From positions 1 to 64,000 of the forward strand of contig NZNT01000019.1 in NCBI GenBank assembly GCA_002695005.1: a stretch of 64,000 nt of DNA, in the 5' to 3' direction. Positions within the stretch are counted from its first letter, which is position 1. Each line of letters begins with the position of its first letter. This stretch comes from Maritimibacter sp. Lineage in GTDB: Bacteria > Pseudomonadota > Alphaproteobacteria > Rhodobacterales > Rhodobacteraceae. Below are positions 27,726 to 36,404 of this stretch, piece by piece. The notes under the pieces were generated by a model. It did not search any database. It had not been told where the DNA came from and was given only the letters and a program-made list of their open reading frames with translations. The position numbers and the translations under genes are program-made.

Positions 27726-28846
27726 TGCCGGCCTTTACCAACGCCCTCATCATCGGGGGCGGGATCGCGGGTATGTCGGCGGCGTTGTCCCTGACCGAAG
27801 CAGGTGTACGCGTCCGGCTGATCGACCGTGATGCCCACTGGGGCGTCTCGGGCGCCGGGATCACCATCACCGGGCCGACCCTCAGGGTGATGAAACGGCT
27901 CGGCATCCTCGACGAGGTGCTGAAGCAGGGATGGACCTCGGCCGACATCCGGGCCTGCGACCCCGACGGGAACATCCTGTCGGAGATCGCGGGCAAGACC
28001 TCGGGCGGGGACGGCATCCCAGGAGCGGGCGGGATCATGCGACCGACCCTCCACCGGCTGCTCGCCGAACGCGTTAAAGCCGAAGGTATCGACGTGTCGC
28101 TCGGCCTCACGGTGCAGGATATCCCCAAGGGCAGGCCCAAGACAGTCACGTTCTCCGATGGGACCGAAGCGACATACGACCTCGTGGTCGCGGCCGACGG
28201 CATCTTCTCGGACACCCGCAAAGCGCTGTTTCCAGAGGTCGATGGCCCGAAATACGTCGGGCAGATCTGCTGGCGGCTGATGGCCCCGCGCCATCCCGGC
28301 ATCGACCGGCGCACCTATTTCCTCGGCGGTCCGATGAAGATCGGCATGAACCCGGTGTCGCCTGACGAGATGTACATGTTCCTGCTGGAGCCCGTCGAGA
28401 CGGTCGAGTGGATACCGGACGAAGAATTGCCGGCACGGCTGGCAAAGCTGATGGAGAGCTACGGCGGGATCGTCGCCGACGTGCGCGACTCGCTCACCCC
28501 CGACAGCAATATCGTGGCGCGGCCGCTGGAAACCGTCGTTTGCCCCGCACCGTGGTATCGCGATGGCGTCGTGCTGATCGGCGACGCGGCCCACGCGACC
28601 ACCCCGCAGCTCGCCTCGGGGGCCGGAATGGCGATGGAGGACGGGGTCGTGCTCGGCGAATGTGCCGCGTCCGAAACCTCGGTCGAAGCCGCGCTGGAGG
28701 CCTTCATGGCCCGCCGCTTCGATCGCTGCGCCTTCGTCGTGGACAAGTCTCTGACCCTCGGTCGCCTCGAAAAGGCAGGGTCTTCGCCCATCGATCAGAT
28801 CAAGGTCGTGGAAGAGGCGCTCGCCGAACTGAATCAGCCATATTGA
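27725..28846 (+). CDS. FAD-dependent aromatic monooxygenase
   Basis: 373 residues from the ATG at 27725 that overlaps the LigB stop; an upstream frame start at 27614 lies within ligB and is rejected. Motifs: Rossmann NALIIGGGIAGMSAALSLTE near the N-terminus, the DG motif LVVAADGIFSDTRKAL, and the FAD-ribityl GD motif VLIGDAAHATTPQLASGAGM. This is the salicylate hydroxylase / hydroxynicotinate monooxygenase group (class A flavoprotein hydroxylases), which add OH to an aromatic acid with NAD(P)H and O2. It most likely makes the dihydroxylated substrate for the LigAB enzyme. Confidence 0.85.
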   Translation: MPAFTNALIIGGGIAGMSAALSLTEAGVRVRLIDRDAHWGVSGAGITITGPTLRVMKRLGILDEVLKQGWTSADIRACDPDGNILSEIAGKTSGGDGIPGAGGIMRPTLHRLLAERVKAEGIDVSLGLTVQDIPKGRPKTVTFSDGTEATYDLVVAADGIFSDTRKALFPEVDGPKYVGQICWRLMAPRHPGIDRRTYFLGGPMKIGMNPVSPDEMYMFLLEPVETVEWIPDEELPARLAKLMESYGGIVADVRDSLTPDSNIVARPLETVVCPAPWYRDGVVLIGDAAHATTPQLASGAGMAMEDGVVLGECAASETSVEAALEAFMARRFDRCAFVVDKSLTLGRLEKAGSSPIDQIKVVEEALAELNQPY

Positions 28847-28853
28847 GGCACGC

Positions 28854-29645
28854 ATGTTCCTGACCATCAACGAACACACCCTGCACGTCTCGGTTTGCGG
28901 CGACCCTGACGCCCCCGCTTTGGTGCTCCTGCATTCACTGGGCACCGAAGCGGCGCTCTGGGACGCGCAGACGGCGGCCCTCAGTGCTCGTTACCGTGTC
29001 ATCCGGCCCGATTTCCGGGGGCACGGCCTGAGCGCGGAAAGCCGCGCGCCCCTGACGTGCGAGGCGCTGGCGAAAGACGTTCTCGCGATCCTCGACGCGC
29101 TCGACGTAGACCGTTTCGCCCTCGCAGGCTGCTCGCTCGGCGGCGTGGTCGCGCAACTTGTCGCAGCCGGGGCAGGGGCGCGCGTTCAGGGGCTCGCCAT
29201 CTTTGACAGCTACGTCAAAAGCCTCGATCCCCAGATGTGGCGCGACCGGGCGGCGACGATACGCAAGGACGGCCTTGCATTTATCGCGCCGGGTGTCCTT
29301 GGATTGTGGATGACCGGGGACGAGGCGGAGACGCCCGAAGGGAAGGGGCTGAAACGTATGCTGGAGCGCGTGACGGATCAGGGCTACGCGGCCGCTTGCG
29401 ATGCGCTGGCTCTGGCCGACTGCACGCAGGAAGCGGCACGGATCGACTGCAAGACCATTGTCGCCTACGGGTCCGAGGACAAGGCCGCACCGCGCCCCGC
29501 GGCCGAGGCACTGGCGCGGGCCATCCCCGGCGCAGAATTGCGCGAAATCGCCGGGGCCGCGCACCTCCCGTTGCTGCATCATGCCGAGGTCTGCACCGCC
29601 ATTCTGACCGACATCCTGCCGGAGACGCCCGATGGCCGAGCATAG
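28854..29645 (+). CDS. Alpha/beta hydrolase, 3-oxoadipate-enol-lactonase-like
   Basis: 263 residues. Compact alpha/beta hydrolase: LVLLHSLGTEAALWDAQ at the oxyanion region, RPDFRGHGLSA, nucleophile elbow LAGCSLGGVVAQLVA (Ser near 95), acid in YGSEDKAAP, His in IAGAAHLPLLHH. This matches PcaD-type lactonases and related ring-fission product hydrolases. Seven bases after the monooxygenase stop, and overlapping the TRAP permease start by 14 bases, so in the same operon. It likely acts late in the pathway; a true PcaD role would require an ortho-cleavage pathway, which is not seen. Confidence 0.75.
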   Translation: MFLTINEHTLHVSVCGDPDAPALVLLHSLGTEAALWDAQTAALSARYRVIRPDFRGHGLSAESRAPLTCEALAKDVLAILDALDVDRFALAGCSLGGVVAQLVAAGAGARVQGLAIFDSYVKSLDPQMWRDRAATIRKDGLAFIAPGVLGLWMTGDEAETPEGKGLKRMLERVTDQGYAAACDALALADCTQEAARIDCKTIVAYGSEDKAAPRPAAEALARAIPGAELREIAGAAHLPLLHHAEVCTAILTDILPETPDGRA

Positions 29646-31569
29646 CGTCACGGCGTCCGGGTTCGACATGGAGCGCCTGACCGCGCGCGCGGAACGCGTG
29701 ACGCGCTACGTCGCGGCGGTCGGGGTGCTCTCCATCGTGCTGATCGCCTTTCTGACCCTTTTCGACGTGGGGCTCAGGACCGTGTTCTCGACCACGATCC
29801 GCGGTCTGAACGAAATCCTGATCCTCGCGCTCGGTGTTGCGATCACCGCCTGTCTGCCCTCCGGCGCGGCGCGGGCGGTCCACATCTCGCTCGACCTGCT
29901 GACCGCCCGGCTGCGTGGCGGCAGGGCGCGGGCGTTCAAGCTGTTGGGCGTCTTTCTCCTGACGCTGTTTCTGTATGTCGTGGGGTCGGAACTCTTCGAA
30001 GTGGCGCGGCTCCTCGATCAGCGCAACCAGACTTCGCTGATCCTCGGGTGGCAGATCGCGCCATTCCACTATGCAATGGCGGTCTTCGTGCTGTTCTGCC
30101 TGCCGATCCAGCTTATCCATCTGCTGGGCGTCGTCCTCGACATCCTCGAAAACGGGGAAGGGGCCTCGCGCTTCCTCGCCTTCGTGCCGGCGCTGCTGGC
30201 GCTGATCGTGGCAGGGTTCGTGGCTTTCGACTCCTTGTCGCTACTGCCCGGTTTCGACTGGATCAAGTCGATACAGGCGGGCATCGCCGCGTTGGTATTC
30301 TTTGCTGGCATGTGGGTCCTGATGGTGCTGGGCGTGCCGCTCGCCGCGTCGATGGGGATCGTCGGGTTTCTAGGCACCGCGATCCTGATCGCCGCCGGAC
30401 CCGCAGGCTCCGTCGTGGGCACCGAGGCGGCGAAGTTCCTGACGAGCGAGACGCTGGCCGTCCTGCCGCTGTTCTTGCTGATGGGCGCCTTTGCCTCCAT
30501 CGCGGGTCTGTCCGCCGACATCTATCGTTTTGCCAACGAACTACTGCGGCCCCTGCGCGGCGCGCTCGCCCATGCGACCATCGCGGGCTGCGCGGGCTTC
30601 GGGGCGCTGACAGGCTCCTCGCTCGCCACCGCCGCCACCTTCGGAAAGGTCGCGCTGCCCGAGATGCAGGCCCGCGACTACGACGAGGCGCTGGCGACCG
30701 GGAGTGTCGCAGCGGGCGGCACGCTGGGCAGCCTCGTCCCCCCGTCGACGGCGCTCATCCTCTATGCACTCCTGTCGGAGCAATCCATCGGCCAGCTGTT
30801 CGTCGCCGCGATGATCCCGGCCGCGCTGGCCATCGCGCTCTATCTCGTCGCGATCAAGGTCCTGCTGACGCTGCGCCCCGGTCTGGCGCCCGAGGGCAGC
30901 GCCATCGACAGCCGCGCGCTCTTGCAGGCCGCGCGGCGCTGCATCGGAGCCTTCGTCCTGTTCGGCGCGGTCATAGGCGGCATCTACACGGGCGTCGTGA
31001 CGGATGCCGAAGCCGCCTCGGTCGGCGCAGTCGGGGCCTTTCTCTTTGCACTTTTCCGGGGCCGGCTTGGTGCGGGCCAACTGGGGCAGGTGATGGCCGA
31101 AACCACCACGACCATCGCGCTGATCTACACGCTGATCTTCGGGGCCGTGACGTTTTCGTTTTTGATCGCCTTCACGCAGGTCCCGGCGCTTCTGTCCGGC
31201 TGGATTTTCGCGATGGATGTCGGGCCCTACGGTGTGCTCGTGATGCTGGTGGCCGTCTACCTGATCCTCGGGATGGTGATGGACAGCTACGCGATGATGG
31301 TCATCACCGTGCCGATCTTTCTGCCGCTGGTCATGCAGATGGGCTTCGATCCGGTCTGGTGGGGCGTCGTGACGGTGATCTGCGTCGAGATGGGGATGAT
31401 CACGCCGCCTTTCGGCATGAACATCTTTGTTCTCTCCTCGATCGCGAAACGCACACATATTACCACGATCTACCGCGGCGTCGCGCCCTTCGTCCTCGTT
31501 GATCTGATCAAGGTGGCCGCTCTCATCGCCTTTCCGGCGCTCGCGCTCTGGCTGCCCAGCCACATGTAG
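29632..31569 (+). CDS. Fused TRAP transporter permease (DctQ-DctM)
   Basis: 645 residues, a fusion of the small and large membrane subunits. The N-terminal approx 200 residues have the four-segment DctQ pattern (FLTLFDVGLRTVF, ILILALGVAITACLP). The remainder is DctM-like with about 12 hydrophobic segments, including GFGALTGSSLATAATFGKVA, GTLGSLVPPSTALILYALL and YLILGMVMDSYAMMVITVPI, which are characteristic. It uses the Na+ gradient to move the solute captured by the DctP protein. Last gene of the rightward operon; its stop is 3 bases from the end of the convergent AraC gene. Confidence 0.88.
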   Translation: MAEHSVTASGFDMERLTARAERVTRYVAAVGVLSIVLIAFLTLFDVGLRTVFSTTIRGLNEILILALGVAITACLPSGAARAVHISLDLLTARLRGGRARAFKLLGVFLLTLFLYVVGSELFEVARLLDQRNQTSLILGWQIAPFHYAMAVFVLFCLPIQLIHLLGVVLDILENGEGASRFLAFVPALLALIVAGFVAFDSLSLLPGFDWIKSIQAGIAALVFFAGMWVLMVLGVPLAASMGIVGFLGTAILIAAGPAGSVVGTEAAKFLTSETLAVLPLFLLMGAFASIAGLSADIYRFANELLRPLRGALAHATIAGCAGFGALTGSSLATAATFGKVALPEMQARDYDEALATGSVAAGGTLGSLVPPSTALILYALLSEQSIGQLFVAAMIPAALAIALYLVAIKVLLTLRPGLAPEGSAIDSRALLQAARRCIGAFVLFGAVIGGIYTGVVTDAEAASVGAVGAFLFALFRGRLGAGQLGQVMAETTTTIALIYTLIFGAVTFSFLIAFTQVPALLSGWIFAMDVGPYGVLVMLVAVYLILGMVMDSYAMMVITVPIFLPLVMQMGFDPVWWGVVTVICVEMGMITPPFGMNIFVLSSIAKRTHITTIYRGVAPFVLVDLIKVAALIAFPALALWLPSHM

Positions 31570-31572
31570 CGT

Positions 31573-32541
31573 TCAGTTCAGGTTTTTCGGCTCCGTCAGC
31601 AGCCCGGTGTGAAGCGCCCGGTAACGTGCGGGAGGCATACCGAACGCCGCCTTGAACTGGCGTGAGAAATGCGCGGCCTCGTTGAAGCCCCATTCAAAAG
31701 CGATGGTCGACACGGGCTTGTGCAGCAGGTTGCCATTCTCCAGATCGGCCGCGATCCGCGCCAGCCGTCGTTGCCAGATATGGCGCATGAGCGTCGTTCC
31801 GGTCCCGCTGAAGACCGCGTGAAGCTGGCGCACCGACAAGCCGACTTCCCTGGCGATCAGGGTGCAGTCCAGCTCCGGGTCCGACAGGTTGCGATAGATC
31901 GCGTCATGGATACGGTCCAGCGTCTGGCTCGCCCCGGCCTGTGCGGCTGGGTCCATCGGCTTGCCCGTAACCATCGACACGGCTAGTAGGTTGGCAAGGC
32001 AGCCGGCGAGCCGCTGCATCGTGCGGTCGTGAATGTCCCAGCTCATGTCGAAGATCTCGTCGACCATGGTCTTGCAGGTGTAGCCCATGCCGCTGTCGCA
32101 TTCGAGAGCGGTCGCCGTGTAGAACTCACGCTCCGGAAATATCTCGCGCCAGAAATGCGAGTCGAGATAGATCGACCGCGTCCGGATCTCGTCCGTTTCG
32201 ATCTCGAACGGCTGCGTCGTGTCGATGAAGAAGATCTGGTTTGGCCCGACGACGGATTCGCGACCGCCCTGACGGACCCGTGCATGACCCTCGATCTGGT
32301 GTGAGACGAGGAACGAGTGGCCCTCCCGCGAAGGGCGGCCGGCCTTCAACCGCGTCGAATGCGGAGAAAACACGATGTCGGCAAGGCGCAGGTGATCCGA
32401 GACGTAGGACTTTCGGATTTCCCCGTCATAGGGCCGCGCTCCATTCGAACTGAGTTCGAACCGCGTACGGAGCAACCCGTTCATCTGGCGCTGGAATGCG
32501 GCACCTGACGCCCGGACCACGGGCGTGCTCATGTCGTTCAT
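31573..32541 (-). CDS. AraC-family transcriptional regulator
   Basis: 322 residues from the ATG at 32541, which directly follows GGGAGGAG; the open frame continues to 32736 but those residues are not supported. The N-terminal half resembles the AraC-binding-like domain (SFLVSHQIEGHARVRQGGRE). The C-terminal two helix-turn-helix motifs are DCTLIAREVGLSVRQLHAVF and VSTIAFEWGFNEAAHFSRQF, followed by FGMPPARYRALH. It is the obvious candidate regulator of the adjacent aromatic catabolism operons; the effector may be the aromatic substrate. Confidence 0.85.
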   Translation of the reverse strand: MNDMSTPVVRASGAAFQRQMNGLLRTRFELSSNGARPYDGEIRKSYVSDHLRLADIVFSPHSTRLKAGRPSREGHSFLVSHQIEGHARVRQGGRESVVGPNQIFFIDTTQPFEIETDEIRTRSIYLDSHFWREIFPEREFYTATALECDSGMGYTCKTMVDEIFDMSWDIHDRTMQRLAGCLANLLAVSMVTGKPMDPAAQAGASQTLDRIHDAIYRNLSDPELDCTLIAREVGLSVRQLHAVFSGTGTTLMRHIWQRRLARIAADLENGNLLHKPVSTIAFEWGFNEAAHFSRQFKAAFGMPPARYRALHTGLLTEPKNLN

Positions 32542-32857
32542 GTCTCCTCCCATACCCTCGCTCTTCCGGCGGGGTTCTTTCAGTCTAGGATAGAACAAAA
32601 CACGCTTCCAGTCGCGGGAAACGTCCATTTGTGTCGCTTGCCGGCAAGCATGGAAACCAATCCGGGCTTGTGTTCGCCTAGGGATTGCAGGCGCGGCGTC
32701 CTTGCCGGTGCCCCCGGCGGCCGACAAATACCTCAACCGCGATCTTTCCGTCCCTTAAGAACAGGCGTCGGCGAAAAATGCTTTGAAAATACGAAGCATA
32801 TCGCGAAGAAACCTCCGCAATCTACAGATAAAATACTGATATAAAAAGGTAAATAAC
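32542..32857. promoter_or_regulatory. AraC / small-peptide divergent intergenic, AT-rich leader
   Basis: 316 bases. The left 200 bases are ordinary GC. From about 32755 the sequence turns A/T-rich (TTGAAA at 32783-32788, several TATAAA/TAAAAT-like tracts at 32826-32845), unusual for this window. This probably contains the promoter for the small peptide and ATP-grasp genes downstream. AAAAAGG at 32843-32849 is the ribosome site of the peptide gene. Confidence 0.45.
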
Positions 32858-32971
32858 ATGGCTTTATTGTTTCCCTTGCAAAGGATCATGACGTGGTTAG
32901 GTTTGATGGAAAGCGACATCCGGTGTGATCATGCCAAAGTTGAGCGCCTCGACGCGCTCGACGCGCCGTGA
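32858..32971 (+). CDS. Small peptide gene upstream of ATP-grasp ligase
   Basis: A 37-codon open frame too short for standard calling. ATG at 32858, stop TGA at 32969-32971, with AAAAAGG 8 bases upstream. The N-terminal half is hydrophobic (MALLFPLQRIMTWLGLM) and the C-terminal half is charged, with one Cys in DIRCDHAKVERL and ending in LDALDAP. It lies 51 bases before the ATP-grasp start, within an A/T-rich leader. It may be a precursor peptide for modification, a small membrane peptide, or a leader peptide. Coding is supported only by the ribosome site, position and lack of alternative; confidence is moderate. Confidence 0.4.
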   Translation: MALLFPLQRIMTWLGLMESDIRCDHAKVERLDALDAP

Positions 32972-33022
32972 GGCGCGCATGAGGTGGCCGTCTCGATGTT
33001 GCACCCAACAGAGGAGCACAAC

Positions 33023-34249
33023 ATGAACGATTATGACCCCGAAAAAGGCTACGTCGCCCTGCTTGGCTGGAGTCTCAACGCTATTGACGCCGCGGACCGG
33101 TTCGATCGCAGGTACATCGTCGTCGCGCCCTCATGGGCCGAGGAATACTGCTCGCACAACGACATCCCGTTCATAAGCTGGGACTTTGACAGGCTCAACG
33201 AACGCTCCCACGAGCTTGCGCACAGGCTCAAGGAAGAAGGGGTCGACGTCGCCATCCCGCTCTATGAAGAGACCGTGGAGTGGGCAGGTGCCATCAATTC
33301 GGTCCTGATGGACAACCCGCGCCTGCTGGGTCAATCGATGCTGTTCCGTGACAAGTCCCTGATGAAGCGGCGTGCTCAACTTGGCGGCATCCGTGTCGGC
33401 GTCTTCGAGGAAGCGCATGACCGGGGCGACGTGATCCGGTTCCTCGTGCGCGTGAACCAGACCTTGCTCAAGCTCGACGGTGATCCGAACGACCCGATCC
33501 ACTTCAAGGCGTTCGACAAGTCGGGCACCGCCGGCCACCGCGTGATCCGGACCCCGGAGGACGTCGACAACATTCCGGATGAGGAGTTTCCGGCGCTGCT
33601 GGAAAGCCATCTCGACGGATGGGAGTTTGCGGTCGAGGCTTGGATCAAGGACCGCAAGATCCAGTTCCTCAACATCTCTGAGTATGTGACGCTCGGCTAC
33701 TCCGTTTTCGTTCCGGCCACGCCCGAGCTCGAGGCGCACCGTGAACGGATCACCGAGGAGATCGAGAAGCTCATCGAGACTTTCGACATCGACTTCGGGT
33801 TCATCCATCCGGAGTATTTCCTGACCAACGATCAAAAACTCTACTTCGGGGAGGTCGCCTACCGGCCGCCGGGCTTCAAGGCGCTCGAACTGATCGAGCG
33901 CGCCTACGGGTTCAGCGGGTATCAGGGTCTCATCGTCGTATTCGACCCGAAGACGACACAGGAAGAACTCGAGGCGTTCTTCCCGGAACCGATCACCGAC
34001 GCGAAAGGGCATGCCGGTTGCTTCGGCGTCTATCCGCGCCGCCGGGTCGTGAGCAAGCTGGAAGTGCCGGAAGAGACCCAGAACGACCCCTATTTCGAAT
34101 TCCATGAACTCTCGGAGCCAATGGAGCAGAAAGTGACCAAGCGCACGGCGTTCGGCACCCACTGGGGTCTGGCCTTCTTCTTCGGCGAGGACCCGCACCG
34201 TTTGCGCGATCTGCTGAAAACCCAAGAAGACCTGGACTTCTACGTCTGA
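33023..34249 (+). CDS. ATP-grasp ligase-like protein
   Basis: 408 residues from the ATG at 33023 after GAGGAG; the open frame begins 13 codons earlier without support. ATP-grasp features: an N-terminal Rossmann-like part (VALLGWSLNAIDAADRF), a central ATP-binding region (HFKAFDKSGTAGHRVI, EFAVEAWIKDRKIQFLNI) and the metal-binding end KLYFGEVAYRPPGFKALELI, where Glu and Arg fit the E-x-x-R/N motif. ATP-grasp enzymes join a carboxylate, activated as acyl phosphate, to an amine or thiol. The substrate is unknown. It lies between a possible 37-residue peptide gene and a 671-residue protein gene with a possible Cys-His-Asn triad, probably all in one operon. Confidence 0.75.
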   Translation: MNDYDPEKGYVALLGWSLNAIDAADRFDRRYIVVAPSWAEEYCSHNDIPFISWDFDRLNERSHELAHRLKEEGVDVAIPLYEETVEWAGAINSVLMDNPRLLGQSMLFRDKSLMKRRAQLGGIRVGVFEEAHDRGDVIRFLVRVNQTLLKLDGDPNDPIHFKAFDKSGTAGHRVIRTPEDVDNIPDEEFPALLESHLDGWEFAVEAWIKDRKIQFLNISEYVTLGYSVFVPATPELEAHRERITEEIEKLIETFDIDFGFIHPEYFLTNDQKLYFGEVAYRPPGFKALELIERAYGFSGYQGLIVVFDPKTTQEELEAFFPEPITDAKGHAGCFGVYPRRRVVSKLEVPEETQNDPYFEFHELSEPMEQKVTKRTAFGTHWGLAFFFGEDPHRLRDLLKTQEDLDFYV

Positions 34250-34314
34250 TCTTTTCGCGCATGACCCGGGCGTGTAAAGACACTCCCGATAAGCATCGGT
34301 CTGGAGGCTGATCC

Positions 34315-36330
34315 GTGACCAATGGCGAACACCAAGGTGCAAGACTTGCAGAGACACTGCAGGTCTTGTCCGCGCGGCTTGACGAAGCGCGACCTTTTGC
34401 GAAATCCCGTCATCAATCGGCCGTTCTCGATGTGATCGGGCGGTTGATCGCGCAGCCCGACGGGCTGCACTACCTGTTCGACGCGGCAAACCGCCTCGAC
34501 AAGGCCGGGTTGTTCGCGGGCTCCGACTGGGACATGCCCGAGGCGCTCCTGCCACAACTGGCGGGCCAGACTCTTGGAAGCGAAGACCGCACGCTCGTTG
34601 CGCTGGAAGCGGCGAGCCTCATGCGCCTGCTCGCGGTCGCCACCGGGCAGGGCACGCACCGGAACCTGCATGCCGACGCGGCCCGACATTTCCTCACGCA
34701 GGTGCTTGCCCACAACCTTCGGTTCTTCTTTGCGACGGTCAGCGAAGCCGACCGGCAAAAGGACCCGACCGACCTGCGGCCAAGACTGTTCCGCTTTATC
34801 GTCGAGCGGATCGGGTTTGGCGACGTTCTGGGAACACTCGTTGAAGAGATCTGGCGCATCCTCGAGCAGCGCCCGGTCCAGGTCGGGCCGGTCAAGGAAA
34901 TGATCATGCAGATCTCTCTGGCCATGAGCGGCGCGGAGATTGAAGCAGGGCAGGAGCGCATCGGGGCCGACCGGCTCGTGAGTGCTCTGTTCGGCCCGAC
35001 GACGGCCAGCATGGACGATCCGGGCATAGATGTCTTTCTGGAACGGATATCCCATCTCGACGACACCGGCCTTCAGCGCGAGGCGCTCGGGTTTTCCCGC
35101 GCCATGCATGACACCGGTCTGGTGTCCGCGTATCACGCGGAGTTTCTCAGGTGGATCGCCCAGAAAGTCGATGCAGATTTTCTGCCTGATACGCTTGGGT
35201 TGGGACCGACCGGGGTGGACTCGCTGCGCCGGTGGCGCGGACTGGTGGCGGACCTGATCGAGAATGCGGTCTCGGCGCATACTCCGCAGGCCGTCTATGG
35301 CCTCGCGCTCCTGCTTGAGCGCGGCGTCCTGCACGCGCCTCCAATCGCACCCGCCCTTCAGCGGCAGATGCGTTCGACGTTAACGCCACCGGTGGCCGAG
35401 CGCCTACAACTCGCATTCGGGGGCGCGGTGGAGCCGGAGCGTCTCTTGCTCGCCGGCACACTCAACATCCTTGGTCAGCCTTTGGGGTTGGGGCAGGGCG
35501 CGAACCCGCCCTGCCAGTCGGCGCGCGCCATTTCGATGTGGTCGTTCAACGATCCGGACTATGTGCTCCATGTCATCCGGCAAGTGAGCGAAACAGACAG
35601 CATTCTGATGCATTTCGAAGGCCACCCGATCAACTCCAAGGACTTGCCCGCAGGTCTCGCACTGGGTGCGCCGATCGATGCCGACCCGGTGTCGGTCGTA
35701 CTGGTCCCGCATCTGGACAAGATTTATGCCGAGATGGGGCGCCGATGCGTCGGGCGCGAAGGCGACCCGCATCGCTGGGTGAACCCGGAGTTTCACGGCT
35801 GGTGGGTCGCCCGCGAATGCCTTGTGGCAGTGGATGTCGCGACCGGAATGCTGAACGAATACGACGCCTTCGTCAGCCGGTTTCATCAGAGTTATCACCC
35901 GCGTTACAACGGCGGTCGCCCGGTCATTCATCCGCAACCGGCGGGGATCGCCGTAACGGACTCATCGGCCAGGTTCGTCGGATGGCATGCCATCGCGATC
36001 CTGCGTGTGGACGAGGATCAGCACGGGACCTTCCGCGTCTATTTCTTCAATCCGAACAATGACAGCGGCCAGGATTGGGGGGGCGACGTGATTGTGTCGA
36101 CCAGCGGACATGGTGAACGGCACGGGGAAGGGTCGCTTCCCTTCGACCAGTTCGTATCCCGGCTCTATCTGTTTCACGACGATCCCAACACGGCTGATCA
36201 CCAAGCCGAACTGCCGCCGGAGATCATAGAAGGCATCGAGGCGCTGGCGCTGGCAAGCTGGGCTGTCGGGCGAAACGCGCAGGAGGCGGGCCAGATGGTT
36301 GGCGCGTCCGACCCGTCGACCCTTTCCTGA
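34315..36330 (+). CDS. Large protein with possible papain-like Cys-His-Asn region
   Basis: 671 residues from a GTG with GGAGG at 34303. The N-terminal 380 residues are helical and carry no motif I recognise. The C-terminal part has GANPPCQSARAISMWS (Cys400 at a helix N-cap), FVGWHAIAIL (His558) and VYFFNPNNDSGQDWGG (Asn579). The order Cys, His on a strand, then Asn/Asp on the next strand is that of papain- and transglutaminase-fold enzymes. It has no signal peptide or membrane segment, so it acts in the cytosol unless exported otherwise. The gene follows the ATP-grasp gene by 65 bases on the same strand, so hydrolysis or transfer of an ATP-grasp product is possible. Confidence 0.6.
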   Translation: MTNGEHQGARLAETLQVLSARLDEARPFAKSRHQSAVLDVIGRLIAQPDGLHYLFDAANRLDKAGLFAGSDWDMPEALLPQLAGQTLGSEDRTLVALEAASLMRLLAVATGQGTHRNLHADAARHFLTQVLAHNLRFFFATVSEADRQKDPTDLRPRLFRFIVERIGFGDVLGTLVEEIWRILEQRPVQVGPVKEMIMQISLAMSGAEIEAGQERIGADRLVSALFGPTTASMDDPGIDVFLERISHLDDTGLQREALGFSRAMHDTGLVSAYHAEFLRWIAQKVDADFLPDTLGLGPTGVDSLRRWRGLVADLIENAVSAHTPQAVYGLALLLERGVLHAPPIAPALQRQMRSTLTPPVAERLQLAFGGAVEPERLLLAGTLNILGQPLGLGQGANPPCQSARAISMWSFNDPDYVLHVIRQVSETDSILMHFEGHPINSKDLPAGLALGAPIDADPVSVVLVPHLDKIYAEMGRRCVGREGDPHRWVNPEFHGWWVARECLVAVDVATGMLNEYDAFVSRFHQSYHPRYNGGRPVIHPQPAGIAVTDSSARFVGWHAIAILRVDEDQHGTFRVYFFNPNNDSGQDWGGDVIVSTSGHGERHGEGSLPFDQFVSRLYLFHDDPNTADHQAELPPEIIEGIEALALASWAVGRNAQEAGQMVGASDPSTLS

Positions 36331-36404
36331 CGCTGCCACGGATTGATCTTAGCTTCGCCATCCAAAGCCGAACGCTGGGACCGTGTGGTCACTCGGCGTC
36401 GAAC

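Noticed and set aside
34260-34314. Possible very short frame between ATP-grasp and the 671-residue gene
   Set aside because: Only about 17 codons, no separate ribosome site; the GGAGG here serves the GTG at 34315.
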